64,000 nucleotides of DNA from Rattus norvegicus (taxonomy: Eukaryota; Chordata; Mammalia; Rodentia; Muridae), in the NCBI RefSeq assembly GCF_036323735.1, contig NC_086031.1:41077725-41141724 (forward strand). Direction: 5' to 3'. The translations under genes and the position numbers were made by a program. Below are positions 1-11,709 of the stretch, piece by piece (positions within the stretch are counted from its first letter, which is position 1; each line of letters starts with the position of its first letter). The notes beneath the pieces are model-generated. The model did not search any database and was not told where the DNA came from. It saw only the letters and a list, made by a program, of their open reading frames with translations.

Positions 1-169
1 CTTTAAGGTGAGAGCTGTGTATTGTGTTGACCATAGCTTGTGGATCAGATGTATGATCACAATGTGGGACTCATGGTTGATACGTATGTGGAAGGCATCC
101 TTGTGGCTCCTTTGTCACCCCTACACAACCTTACCTTACATATCTCTGTCCACAACCATCTTCTCTGTC

Positions 170-575
170 ATTGTTATAGTGCCATTTCTGTTACTGGTGA
201 TAATATGCCATGACAAAAGGCAACTCTGGGGTGGAAGGGTTTATTTGACTTACAACTCCAGAAGGAATTCATTATTTTGGAGAAGTCAAGACAGAAACTC
301 ATGCAGTTGGTCAATCACAAGCGTGAGTACAGAGAATAAATGTTTCCTTGCTTGCTCTATTTTTCACACTAGCTTTCCCTTCTTTACTCAGTTCTATTCC
401 ATCTGCCTAGGGAATGGTGCCATCCAAAATGGACTGGGCCTTCCCATACCAATTAACAGTTAAATCCCACATAGACATGTTTACAGGTCCTCCTGACCTA
501 GATAATTATTCATTAAAATACTCTTCCCATGTGATTCTAGGTTGTGTCAAATTGACAGTTAAAACTAACCAGAAT
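170..575 (-). repeat. Old rodent interspersed repeat (family not named)
   Basis: The segment contains a diverged block reading like 'ggcaactctggggtgga', then a 'gggtttatttgacttaca' block, and ends near 'tgtcaaattgacagtt'. The same series of blocks recurs at 34165-34620 and 59405-59765, so it is a dispersed repeat. The open frames across it are accidental. I cannot name the family with certainty; the orientation is set relative to the copies at 42182 and 46482. Confidence 0.5.
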
Positions 576-2680
576 CCTCTCTTGTTTTCCAGTCCTGTAC
601 TCAAATACCAAAGGTTCTTAGACCATATGAAAATCTTCAACTCTGGTATCACTTTGATAGGAGACAGAGAGGGGTGCTTTATATTTGCCATTGTAATTAC
701 ACATGTGTACTTCGTATTGAAGAAAAGAATCTGTGTACACGCATACTGTAAGTAGGCTGGCATGACTATGCTCTCAGCAGTTTCCTAGTCCTGAGTTAAC
801 CTTTAATCTAGATGTCATCCAAAATACAACTCAGGAGGAATGAAAGATTAGTGGCCTTGGTGTGTGTAAAATCCCCACTACACACAGAGAAAAAGCAATA
901 AGGAGAAAAACACCAACACCATAGATCTCAGAGACAAGACCGATCACCTGACTAGAGGGGCAAGACTAACCCTTGGAATAATAGACTGTCTTCATTTCCT
1001 CTTCCTATGTAATCAGACGGCCAAAGATGAGTTGGAAGACAAATAGCTTCAAGATAATTTCCACTGATTTCTCACATTATGTAAGGTTTGGGGGCCTTAT
1101 CAGGATACACCTACTTGCAATGGCCCCTATCTTATTGCTGTGGTAAATAACATGGCAAGTCCCTACCAAGAACCAACCTCAGTAAGACTCGCCAGGTGCT
1201 AGAACTCCAGAATAGCAGACCCCATTCTCACTTCCCCAAAGAAGCTTACAGAATCAGGGCCACAGACTCCAAAATATCAGAAGGCTACAAGTATAATGGA
1301 TATACCTCAATTCGAAGTGCAACACCCCCACACAACCTTGGAGTTAAACAGGGCTGCCTATTCTTTCTCCAGAATGCAGGAATCCCTCCTGTCCCTCTGT
1401 CACCCAGGAATTATGATCAGCTTGGCTGCAGTCTCAAGCTATGGACAACTCACCCCCTCTGTAGCATGAAACTTTCCCAGTTCTCTGATACCTAGAGAAG
1501 AGACTCCTACTCTGCCTCTTGGGCCTGATCTCCTGTCAGACCCCAGCCCTTCTCCATCTGTCTGCCTGTCTGTCTGTCTTGTCTGTCTTGAACTCTTCTT
1601 AGAGGTCCCATTTTGCTATCTTTCTATGGTGTTAATAATTATCCTAACAAATATTTACCTGAAAGGACAATCTCCCTCAGTGATCCCCAAAAGCAAAACC
1701 TTTCAGATTGTTAGCTTTCTGACTAAAGTGTAGTTTTAAGACTTGACTCTGCTTACTGACTTCTGTGAGGCAATTGATTTTCAACTTCCCAGCCCTTGTC
1801 CCCTAACTCTTTCATTATCACCCAGAGTCCATAGCTGTAAGTTCTTCCTGATCACAAATGACTCTTTTGCACCACCCCAATATCTTTAGTCACAATCAAC
1901 TATTAGAAAACGCAGCCCTGAAAGGATTCACCTCTCTGTGCTATACCATGTATCTTTAAGTGACCAAAGCAAATTCAGGCATCTAGTAAGATCTATCTCT
2001 GTTTAAATCTGTGGGGCACATTTTCAAGGGGCCCACAGATCCCTACCACTGCTGCCAGGCAGTTCACACTTCTACTCTACCATGAGTAATTCACACTTCA
2101 CTCTTAGCAAGTTGCCCACCCCTTCCCATTCCTGTATCAGCTGAATTTAACTGAGAAAATAGCAACACAGGCAGGCAGAAGAGAACTTTCCTTGGGTGCT
2201 CTCCTGGGTGCTTTATTTCGACACTCCTGCTCACACACCCTTTCTCTTCATTTCCCCATGGCCTTGCCTTTCATCCTCCCTCCGAGAAGCAATGTGCTTT
2301 CTCCCTTCACATGGTCACAACCATGAGTTTCATCACATTACTCCATAAGCAGTGGCCTGAGCCCCTAAGACCACCTGATTCATCTCTCAGGAGTTATCAA
2401 TCTCAATATGGAAAAAAAAAAAAAACAAGCCTTACTGTCCTAAATGAGGTCAGGTGTTTTTTCTCTCTCTGGGAATATTGTGATTACCCTGTGGCCATCT
2501 TGGAGGAGAGGTTGTCATGGCAACCAAATTCATAGCACAGTGTATAGTTTTAACCAAGACTGTGGCAATGGTAATGGAGCAATTGACAACCTCTAGTAGG
2601 GAGACCCGCAGGAGCCTTACCTGTTATGCTTGCCACTATACCATCCTGCTCACATGCAGCCGCAAGGGATCAGGCAAATG
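576..2680. other. No gene recognised; mostly unique-looking DNA
   Basis: Stop codons are frequent in all frames and the longest frame (1196-1495, 99 codons) has no recognisable protein similarity. A short (CTGT)n run lies at about 1555-1588 and a run of 14 A at about 2411-2424. I see no splice-bounded exon I could defend. Confidence 0.5.
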
Positions 2681-2685
2681 CTAAA

Positions 2686-2817
2686 ACTTATAAGGAGAAG
2701 ATTGGCAGCTTGGTAGGTAAAGACACTTGTCACAAAGGAATGATCTGGATTCAATTCTCTAGATTCCACACGGTAGGAGAGGACCAGTTCCACAAGTTAC
2801 CATCTTACAGACAGACA

Positions 2818-2818
<1 letters not shown>
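2686..2818 (+). mobile_element. B3-type SINE
   Basis: The layout matches a rodent B2/B3 SINE: a diverged tRNA-like head ('ggtaggtaaagacacttg'), a 'gattcaattctctagattcc' block in the B-box position and the B3-type body 'gagaggaccagttccacaag'. It runs directly into the CA/GA microsatellite, the usual position of a SINE tail. Confidence 0.6.
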
Positions 2819-2905
<87 letters not shown>

Positions 2906-2922
2906 GGGAGAGAGAGAGAGAG
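2819..2922. repeat. (CA)n(GA)n compound microsatellite
   Basis: A pure CA tract at 2819-2850 is followed without a break by a GA tract at 2851-2902, then slightly interrupted GA to 2922. It probably grew from the 3' tail of the adjacent B3 SINE. The apparent frame at 2626-2964 is an artefact of this repeat. Confidence 0.95.
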
Positions 2923-3351
2923 AAGGGACATAGGTACTCTACCTCTCACATATACACACACTAAAATAAGTAAGTTTCAAAGGTTGGCAGAACTCCATAA
3001 CAGCTTTCATGAAGTCATCATCCAGGTTGGGTGAGATTGTGATGATGCAGTCATTTGGGGGTGATTCATGTTCCTTAAAACAACCTCTCACTCATGATCT
3101 GTAATTAAGTTCAATAAACTCACGAACTTACCAAATAGCTTCAAGTTCAATAAACTCATGAATCTACCAAGTTCAGCTTCAAAGAAACCCTTACTTTGGT
3201 CCCTGGGCACTATCTAGATTAAAAAGAGAACCTCTGTCCATGTCTCCCCAGGAAAGAAAATTAACATAAGTCTGGACCTCCAGCCAATCAGCTGTGGCCA
3301 TGGAGAGCAGTTCTGTCTCACCAGAGGTCAGCTGTAGAAAATATAGGTCTG

Positions 3352-3508
3352 GGCCAGGGAGATGGCTCAGTGGGTAAAGCTTCCTGCTACCAAGCATGAG
3401 TACCTGAGTTCGATCCCCAGGACCACATAATGGAAGAAGACAGACATCCACGGATTGTCCTCTGACCTCCACACAAGCGCTATAGCACACACACATAGAA
3501 AAAACACA
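3352..3508 (+). mobile_element. B3-type SINE
   Basis: Well-preserved head 'ggagatggctcagtgggtaa', B-box-like 'gagttcgatccccagg', then 'tgtcctctgacctccacaca' and a CA-rich end. It is followed immediately by a GATA array. Confidence 0.8.
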
Positions 3509-3635
3509 TGATAGATAGATAGATAGATAGATACATAGATAGATAGATACATAGATACATAGATACATAGATACATAGATGATAGACAGACAGACTAATT
3601 GATTGATTGATTGACAGATGATAGATGGATGCTAG
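3509..3635. repeat. (GATA)n / (GATACATA)n array
   Basis: GATA units are interspersed with GATACATA units to about 3585, then GACA and TTGA units follow. The array sits at the 3' tail of the B3 SINE. Minus-strand tyrosine/isoleucine-rich frames here are repeat artefacts. Confidence 0.9.
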
Positions 3636-3639
3636 ATAA

Positions 3640-4839
3640 ATGATAAATATGACATTAATTTTTTAGATAGATATATAAATGTGATTTTAATTTGTTTAGA
3701 AGAAAAACATTTGTTTAGAAGAAAAACAAAATATAATGTAGTCACTAGCCAAAAACAAACCAATAAAACAGAATGCTCCAAAAGCTTGGCTTCCACTGGG
3801 ATAAATTACATGTATTCAGGAGCATTAAACATTCAGAGAATTCAGTTTTTCTAAACTACTAAAAATGAAGAAATAGCCTCATAAAAGGAATAGAAGGAAA
3901 CCATAGCTAAATGGAACCTGTATTTGGCTCTGTGTCTCCAAGGCCTCAAGTGACTCAGAGCTCAAGACGAACGAACTGTATTAATCTTTATTAATCCAGC
4001 AAATATCATGGCACCTAGCATTCAATATTTGCTAGATTGAAGAGAACCTGCTGGAAGATAATGAAAAAAGAAAAATTGCCAGCACAGTCAGCACAACAAC
4101 TCTCCTTGTCTATAAGATGGAAAAATTCAATTCTTCCCACTGACTCAGATTCTGCCCCAGCGCTGTAGTCTGTCCTGAACGATGTGAAGAAAACCTTTAT
4201 TTTGGTGACATTTGGTCATAAGATGGACGGTAGTCTCATACAAAGCTTGCAGTTCGGCAGTGCCTTTCAGCTAAGCATTCCCTATGCGGTGTCTCTGAAA
4301 GCCAAGGGCGGACACTGCAGCACATCTCCAGGGTGGCATTTCCATGGAGAGATGGGGGTGGAGTGGGCTGCTTCTGACCAAATCTGAGCAGAGCTGAGAA
4401 ATCTCCAGCGGTGAAGCCACGGGTGTGTCAGAACCACCTGCTGGACTGTTTGAGCTGCCTGCCCTTTACTGTGATGCTAGTGTTACCCAAGTGGCTGTGC
4501 CAGTCTTACAAAGTCACTTTGAGGGGAGAGGTGAAGTGACTGGAAGATGACAGACAAACAGATTTTGAAAATCCCAGCTACCTCTCCCCCTCTCTCCTTC
4601 ACTCTCTGGAATAACAGACAATTTAAGAGCTGGTTTGAGGTTGGATCTGTCCTTCTCAAATATCAGCATGTAGTTTATGTATGTATAAATATATGCATGT
4701 ATATGCCGTTGAGTTCCGGAAAGGATGGCAGATGGCTTAAAGGATATACAAAATACGAAAAGGGGAGGATAAAAAATAGAAATAAAATGCCAAAAAAGGT
4801 AAAAATAAAAAAGTTGAAAACTCAAGTGTGAATAGCCCT

Positions 4840-4840
<1 letters not shown>
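3640..4840. other. No gene recognised
   Basis: AT-rich at first, then mixed-composition DNA. Frames of about 100 codons on both strands (4514-4831) overlap each other and end in lysine-rich or TG-repeat sequence, which argues against coding. No other structure was identified. Confidence 0.45.

Positions 4841-4841
<1 letters not shown>

Positions 4842-4891
<50 letters not shown>
4842..4891. repeat. (TG)n microsatellite
   Basis: About 25 uninterrupted GT dinucleotides. It is joined to the distal end of the minus-strand SINE that follows, so it is probably that SINE's former CA-rich tail. Confidence 0.95.
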
Positions 4892-4893
<2 letters not shown>

Positions 4894-5107
4894 GGGTGTA
4901 GACCAGAGGCTAGCATCTGACGTTTTTCTCAACCATGTTCTACCTTTCTGTTTTAAATGTGATTGGGACTCTCTAATTTAGCTAGACTGGCTGGCCAGCA
5001 AGTCTCAGGCATCCTCCTGTCTCTGCTTCCTCAAAATTGGGGGCTTAAGCTCAAGACCTAGTGCTTTCCTTGCAAGTATGTTCCTGACTGAGCCATTTCC
5101 CCAGCCC
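4892..5107 (-). mobile_element. B4/RSINE1-type SINE
   Basis: The antisense sequence contains 'tagactggctggccagcaag', 'gcatcctcctgtctctgc' and the reversed tRNA-like head 'gagccatttccccagcccc' at its right end. That order (tail, B1-like middle, tRNA-like head) marks a minus-strand B4/RSINE1 dimer. Confidence 0.75.
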
Positions 5108-5109
5108 CC

Positions 5110-6058
5110 TAAATGCACTTTCATGAAACTGAATTGCACTTGGCAAAGGACGTATAAAGACTAAAGACATAGACAAGGCACTCAGAGAGTATCAGTCGCC
5201 AGAGCGTCTCCTGGAGATAAGCATACATTGCTAAGTTAGAGAGTTCCTAGCAGATAGAAACAAGGGTTTAATAGATCTGGTACTGTCATGGGATCCCCAC
5301 AAGAGAGCCTTTGGAACATTAGGAGCTACTAGACAGAATCCGGGGTCATTATTTCTACCATCCCTCCTACTCAGATGATGACCCCAAATGGAGGTGCCTG
5401 GATTTCAGCCGTTGATGTGTGCATTTTACCACAGCCTCATATAACTAGCCTCCAATGGTTGGGCTGTTTAGAAAACAGATGAGGCTTGGAGAATGACTGA
5501 TTATCTTGAACCAGGTGCTGATTTCAATGGCAACTGCTCTTCCAGATCTAGCTTTGTGGGCAGAAGAAAGAAACACACCCTCTACTGTCCGGTAGATTGT
5601 CATCAATCAGAAAAGTGTCCTCCTCTTTGGATTCATGAAGAAGACTGTCGAAAGATGTTTGCTTGCAGTGTGAAGGCTAGCTACACACCTTCCCTGATCT
5701 ACTGCAGGGCTATGGCAATCTGTGTGGAGAAGGATAGCCATTATTTTGGTTTGGAATGAGTGGGATTATTAAGCAAGTAGAAAGTAAAAAGTAAGAAAAT
5801 TTAAAATAGCCCACACTAGCAGATAGCTGGCAAAACATCATCATCAAATTCGGTGCTTTCAACATCAAGCAGAAGAGACTGGGAAGCCCTCTTGAAACAT
5901 TAGCACCTCAGTTCTTGAGTCCAGGAAGAGCAGACCAGCCAGCTCCCAATTTCTTATTCCCATTGTAGACATTTTTACAGCATTGGACAGACAATAGTAA
6001 TCTCTATTGGAGATAGTTTACCTGTTATCTGCTCTAGTGGACAAAATGTTTTTGAGTT
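5110..6058. other. No gene recognised
   Basis: Apparently unique DNA. The 88-codon frame at 5493-5759 contains several cysteines, but I recognise no family and see no splice or promoter context, so I do not call it a gene. Confidence 0.4.
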
Positions 6059-6059
6059 T

Positions 6060-6285
6060 TGGTTTGGTTTGGTTTTCCAATGTGTTTTGCTGTGTATGAG
6101 CATTTTGCCTGAATGTATTTCTGTCAATCATGGACATGGTGCAGAGGTAGAAAGAAGGCATTGGATCTCTTGGAACTGGATTTATAGATGGTTGTAAGCC
6201 ATCACATGGATACTGGTAACCAAACCCAGAATCTCAGCAAGAGCAACAAGTGCTCTTAATGTCTGAGCCATCTCTCAAACTCCAA
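6060..6285 (-). mobile_element. B2 SINE
   Basis: In minus orientation the right end gives a B2-type head (seen here as 'ctgagccatctctcaaactcc' reversed). The body includes 'ggaactggatttatagatgg', and a GTTTT-rich tail lies at the left edge. Moderately diverged. Confidence 0.75.
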
Positions 6286-6699
6286 GGTGCAGTGTTCTTC
6301 ATACCATTAGTTGTCTGCTGTTCTCTTCCTTCCCTGTTTCAATGCAGGAATCTGGCCTGTCCTGGAACTAGGAGAGGACAGTGGAAATAAGTATGATTTA
6401 CTCAGAGACAAGTTGGACCATTTTTTTTTAGAATCAGCTATCAACTACCACAGAAAACACATGGCAATTTACCAATATAATTTATATTGCATCTGTAAAC
6501 ACTCCAGCCTTGTGCATAATGTAGTCCATAGAAACTGGCCACCCTCCTACTCTTTAGACCAACATTCTATCTCATTGAAACAATGCTATTACAGTGACTA
6601 GACCAGGTGAACAACTACTTTAGGCATGTTAAGAAAATATTTTGGCTCTTTCTTTTCTTTCTCTTATCCCTTCCCTTTGTCTCGTTCTCCCATTAAATC

Positions 6700-7055
6700 T
6701 TTCCACCTGGAAAAACAAACAAACAAAAGATAATATTTTGATACTCTTGCCACCTCTCTACCCACCTTCGTCAAACCTGTGGGTCCTGATTCACATGGGT
6801 CAGATTGCCTTCCCTCACCCAACTTCCCTGCTTGCTGAATCTTCTGGGTCACCCCTAGCTGCCCTGAGCAGTCTGCTATCCCTGGTAGACTTCCATTCTC
6901 CCACCATCTCTCTGCCTACCTTTATCAGACCTGCTGACCTGGAATGGTACAACTCATGGAAACTCATAAGAGGCCTGCCACAGCAGAACCACTGAAGTTA
7001 AGTCCCCTCCCAATACCTACTACAACAGGAACATCCAGAGACCAAAGCCATCCAG
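6700..7055 (+). mobile_element. Old L1/HAL1-type 5' leader
   Basis: Non-coding, C/T-rich leader immediately upstream of an L1 ORF1-like start at 7056. It resembles an L1 5' UTR by position rather than by clear identity to the younger L1 leader at 11.7 kb. The left boundary is uncertain. Confidence 0.45.
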
Positions 7056-8425
7056 ATGGCTAAAGGCCCTCGAAAGAAAACAATCAACGAAAGCCAAGGC
7101 AATGTGACACCTCCAGAGAACAGCTACTCTACTACAGCAAGACTTGGGTATCCTAACACAACTGAAGCAGAGGAAAATGACCTTAAATCCAATCTTATAA
7201 AGATGATAGAAGCCTTTAAGGAGGAAATGAATAAATTCTCTCCTGACATGTGTCTGCATGTGTTCAAACCCCATTCCTGCTATGAATGTCTGCCTTTGGG
7301 TTTCCATTGCTGTGAAGAGACACTATAACCAAGGCAATTCTTATAAAGGACAACATTTAATTGGGGCTGGATTATAGGATCTGAGGTTCAGTCTATTATC
7401 ATCATGACAGGAAGCAAGGCAGCATCCAGACAGCCATGGTGCTAGAAATGCTGAGAGTTTTACATCTTCATCCAAAGGAAGCCAAAAGAAGACATTCTCC
7501 AGGCAGCTAGGAGGAGGATCACAAAGCCAACTCCCACAGTGATATACTTCCTCCAATAGTGCTATTCCCTGGGCCGAGTATATGCAAAATACCACAAATC
7601 TCTTAAAGAAATACAGGAAAGTACAATCAAACAGGTAGCAGCCTTTAAAGAGGAAGCAAATAAATATCTTAAAGAAATAAAGGAAAATACAATTAAATAG
7701 GTAAAGAAAATAAATAAAACTGTTCAAGACTTATAAAACATAAAAAAATAAAAATAAAAAGTTGAACACAAACTGAGGGAATTCTGGAGATGGAAAAACC
7801 AGGGAAGAGAACAGGAGCAATGAATACAAGCATCACCAACAGAACACAAAAGATAGAAGAGAAAATCTCAGATATAGAAGATAAAAAGAAGAAACTGATA
7901 CATTAATCAAAGAAAATGTTGAATCTAAAAAAATACTGACACATTCAGGAAATCTGGGATACCATGAAAAGACCTAACCTAAGAATAATAGGAATAGAAG
8001 AAAGTGAAAAGCCCCATCTTCAAGTACCAGAAAATACTTTCAGCAAAATCTTAGAGGAAAACTTTACCAACCTGAGGAAAGAGATGCCTATAAATATACA
8101 AGAAGTTTATAGAACACCAATTAGATAGGAGCAAAAAAGAAGATCCTCCTGCCACAAAATAATCCAAGCACAAAATCTACAGAAGAAATAAAGACTATTA
8201 AAAGCAGCAAGGGATAAAGGCCAAGTAACATACAAAGGCAGACCTATCAGAATTACATCTGACTTCTTGACAGAGATTCTAAAAGCTAGAAGGGCCCGGA
8301 CAGATATCTTAGAACTTCTATAAAACCACAAGTACCAACCTAGACTACTATACCCAGCAAAACTCTCAATCACTATAGATGGAGAAAACAAGAACACTTT
8401 TGAATAAAAATTTATGCTGTCTACA
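7056..8425 (+). pseudogene. L1/HAL1 ORF1-like pseudogene, interrupted
   Basis: ORF1p is the L1 RNA-binding chaperone (trimeric coiled coil, RRM, C-terminal domain). From the ATG at 7056 a basic N terminus (MAKGPRKK) leads into lysine/glutamate-rich coiled-coil sequence up to about 7240. A second repeat interrupts at about 7245-7588. ORF1 similarity resumes at about 7590 (KEIQESTIKQV-like) and runs to about 8425, including the stretch parallel to the RRM/CTD of the younger ORF1 (8220-8385 aligns with 13420-13580). Many stops and shifts make it long dead. Unlike the young L1, ORF1 is followed directly by a 3' UTR. Confidence 0.7.
7245..7588 (-). repeat. Rodent repeat inserted in the old ORF1
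   Basis: It contains 'gctgtgaagagacactata', 'aaggacaacatttaattggg' and 'tattatcatcatgacagg', blocks shared with 23714-24115 and, reversed, with 42182-42540 and 46482-46880. It splits the ORF1 similarity, so it was inserted after the host element. The family name is left open. Confidence 0.65.
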
Positions 8426-9115
8426 AGAAATGTTGAGGTGAGAGGTGAGAGATGGAGCAGAGACTGAGGTAATAGCCAAATAATAACTGGACCACCTAGG
8501 GACCCATCCCTGGCAAGCACCAATCAATGCTTGCAGGCAGGAGTCTAGCAAGCCTGTCTTCTGAGAGGTTACACCCCACCCCATATGACTCAAAAGGAGG
8601 CCAAACAGTTAATAGAGCTCGAGGGCCTTTTTATGGAAGAGCTCAGGGAAGGATTAGAGCCTCAAAGGGGATAGAAACTCCACAGGAAGATCAATAGAAT
8701 CAACTAACCTGGACTCTTGGGGCTCTCAGAGACTGAATCACCAATGAAAGAGCATACCCAGGCTAGACCTACCCCTCAGCCTCCCACACATATATTCAAG
8801 CTGGGCAGCTTGGTCTTCATGTGGGTTCCAAACAACTGGAGCAGGGGCTATCCCAAAAGCTGTTGCCTGTCTGTGGGATATGTTATTCCAACTGGACTGC
8901 CTTGTCTGGCCTCAGTGGGAGAGGATGCACCTAGCCCCACAGAGATTTATACACGGGATGGGATGAGGGAGATGTGGAGGCCCTCCACCCATCTCAGAGG
9001 AGAAGGGGAGGGGATAGTGGGAAGGATTGTGGAAGGGATGACTGGGAGGGGGAAGCAAGCAAACCAACAAACAAGAAAGATAATATTTGCATTGGGGCAA
9101 AAGAAATAAATTTTT
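8426..9115 (+). mobile_element. L1-type 3' UTR directly after ORF1 (HAL1 type)
   Basis: The sequence 'gagcagagactgagg', 'gaccacctagggaccca' and the later 'agaggagaaggggaggg' polypurine run match the layout of a rodent L1 3' UTR. The end is A-rich ('agaaataaattttt') near 9112. No ORF2 sequence lies between it and ORF1, as expected for half-L1 (HAL1) elements known from rodents. Confidence 0.65.
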
Positions 9116-9189
9116 CCAAGAAACAATGGATGGAATGTCCTGGCCTCCTGGAGTATACCTTGATATCTCTCTCATCTCTTTCTTGATAT

Positions 9190-9300
9190 CTGTCATAGCA
9201 ACACATCTGTAATCCCAGAATTTAAGAGGTAGATGCAGGAGGAACAGAATTTCAAGGGTCATCCTCAGCTACTCAGGGCTGCAAGAGATCCAATTCAAAG
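9190..9300 (+). mobile_element. B1-like SINE fragment
   Basis: The block 'cacatctgtaatcccagaat', then 'aggtagatgcaggagga' and 'ctactcagggctgcaagag' follow the order of a 7SL-derived B1. The 5' part is truncated and the element is followed by a GGAAGG-rich tail. Confidence 0.65.
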
Positions 9301-9892
9301 AAGGGGAAGGGGAGGAGGTGGAAAAGGAAGAGAAGGAAAACGGAGAAGGAAACAAACAAAAAAAAGGGAGCTCCTTTTTCAGGTGAAGAGTAAGTTGCTG
9401 CATCAGACTCATCCAATCACTAGGAACGAACAGTCTTTCTTTCCTATAATGACAAGTCTTGTTGGAGCGAAAGGCGGGCGACACATAGGCAGTTACCAAA
9501 TGACCCCTAAAGCCTCTCATTTTCAGTAGGTCACAGAACAGGAACGAACCCTGAAGCAGGCTGAAGTTATTATTCAAGCACCTGTGCCACTGGATCACAT
9601 GACCTACACTTGTCACCTACCATCTCTGTTTCAGTCTGCACCTATGCGCTCACAAGGCCAGGGAACAGGGCCCATGGTTTGCACATTGTCCTTCATGTGA
9701 CATTCAGTGGCAGAAGCATTTCCACCTCACACTGGGATGGGCCAGAAAGACAGTGATAAAAGTAGATGATTCCAGTGAACAGCTTGGATACAGTAGCTAA
9801 TTGTTCATTTTGCCTGGAAGGAGGGGCAAACAGAAGGGTGTGTCTAAATCACTGAAGAGTCCACAGCTAATGCTTTCCTTAAAAGAAAGAAG

Positions 9893-10045
9893 GCTGGGGA
9901 GGTGGCTCAACTGGTGAAGTGTTTGCTCTACGAGCATGAGGACTGAGTTCAAATCCCAGAACCCACAGAATAAGAAGGGGGAAGAGGAAGAAGAGGAAGC
10001 ATGTTTAAAGTCCTAGCAGTGAAGAGTGAGAGATAGGAAGCACCC
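9893..10045 (+). mobile_element. B4-type SINE (ID-like head)
   Basis: The head 'ggctggggaggtggctcaac' with 'gaggactgagttcaaatccc' is followed by an AAGGGGGAAGAGGAAG tail. Diverged and short. Confidence 0.65.
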
Positions 10046-10093
10046 TTCTGCTTACTGCCAGTAAGCTTAGCTAAGTTGACAAGTTACAGGTAT

Positions 10094-10300
10094 GGGCTTA
10101 AGAGATGGTTCAGTGGGTAAAAGCAGCTAATCTAGAAGATATGAGTTTGGTTCCTAACACACAAAGTGGGTGAGTCACAATACTTGAAATTGCAAGAGAT
10201 CCAACATCCTCTTATGGTCCCCAAGAGCACCAGTACACACTCCACATACACACACACACACAGAGGCACACACACAAAGAAAAAAATCTCAAAAACCCTA
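10094..10300 (+). mobile_element. B2 SINE
   Basis: The head 'taagagatggttcagtgggt' with a B-box-like 'gagtttggttcctaa' and the B2 body 'tcctcttatggtccccaag' ends in a CA-rich tail. Confidence 0.7.
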
Positions 10301-10368
10301 GAATGAACACTTTTAAGACATTTCTAAGGTAAACATTCACAGAACACACACAGATATCCCTGGACTAT

Positions 10369-10370
<2 letters not shown>

Positions 10371-10418
<48 letters not shown>
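10371..10418. repeat. (AC)n microsatellite
   Basis: About 24 uninterrupted AC dinucleotides, followed by a short (TC)n run. Confidence 0.95.
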
Positions 10419-10794
10419 TCTCTCTCTCTCTACCTTTCTCTGTCTCTACTACCCTTTCAACTACCCTCCCCATGCCATGAATAAACTCTATTCTATACTA
10501 TACCATCCTGTGGCTGGCCCCTCAGGGAGAAGGGATGCCTCAGCATGGGCCCATCAAGGTACCCCCTGCCCCGTACCTGACTACACATCCATCAAAACAT
10601 ATCCCTTTTTATAAACACAACGCCTGAGGCAAGCAGGTTTTGCAGGCCAGTATCTTTAACAATACAATACATAGCAAAAGACCAAACCTCAATTTAAGCT
10701 GAAAGAAACCTTTTCCCTCTAGGTTTCTTTTGTCAAGGTATTCATCACAACTGAATTGGAAACTAGAAGAGGAACCAAGTGGTAATGTGGAAGA

Positions 10795-11020
10795 ATATCC
10801 TATGATCCCAGCACTTGTGTAGCAAGAAGGGAAGACATGAGAACCTGAGAGTGTGGCAAACAACAGAAAGGTCTCCATCTCAAACAAGGTGTAAGGAGAG
10901 GGCCAACTCCCAAAGTTGTCCTCTAACCTCCACACAGACAGCATGGTGCCATGTATGTCTGCATTCACACACACACAATGTGGGCATGCACACTCGAATG
11001 ATACACACAATCACAATTTT
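10795..11020 (+). mobile_element. B4/RSINE1-type SINE, 5' truncated
   Basis: 'gatcccagcacttgtgtag', 'catctcaaacaaggtgta' and 'gttgtcctctaacctccacac' occur in the B1-like-body-then-tail order of RSINE1/B4, with a CA-rich end. Confidence 0.65.
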
Positions 11021-11700
11021 TAAAGAGCAAGGCCTTTGACTTATCCTCTCATAGACTAACTGTAAAAGAAAGACCAGAGGAGTCATAGGATCCCCCCCAC
11101 AACCAAGTGACCCCCAAGGATCAGATCCTCAATTGGCCTTGACAATGTACAAAAAATGAAAATTGTACTTGGATACCTACATGGTCTCAAACACTCAGCA
11201 GGAAAGTATAACTGAGAATAAAATGATCAGTGTGCTTATTTAATAGTTCCAGGGACTGCAGTCCTCCGATATTATACTTAACCATATAAAATGTTATTTG
11301 AACAGCTATTTCTCACTAACAATTCTCTTCTTGATATCTCCCACATATAGGACAAGACCCTGGCTTACTTCAGCACGGCAGGGTCTATCCACAGCTGAGA
11401 GGGGGGAAAAGGGCTATTTTCTTAAATTCTGAGGCCAAATCTAAAAGCTGGATTTACCAATTATGGGACTTATGTGACACCATCTCTTCCTGGGAGAGCA
11501 CTTCTCACAGCTATAACATGTCTTTCTACACCCATACCACCCATGTTCCCTGATTAAAGGAAGCTGCCAGATACTCTGTCATCAGAATCACAGGCTGGGG
11601 GAACTACTCAGGGATTTTTCAAGGGATTTTCTTGGGACTTTGCTAGATTATCCTGTTAAATGGATCTAAATATCAGAGGAGGATTCTATTTCTCTTTAAA
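11021..11700. other. No gene recognised
   Basis: Unassigned DNA left of the young L1. It could belong to the same decayed element that lies right of that L1, but I cannot show this. Confidence 0.35.
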
Positions 11701-11709
11701 ATTGTCAAT

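Noticed and set aside
8..463. 151-codon frame at the left edge
   Set aside because: It runs into an interspersed repeat (about 170 onward), shows no recognisable domain and has no splice or promoter support.
5493..5759. Small cysteine-bearing protein
   Set aside because: Only 88 codons, no signal peptide or known spacing of cysteines, and no supporting context.
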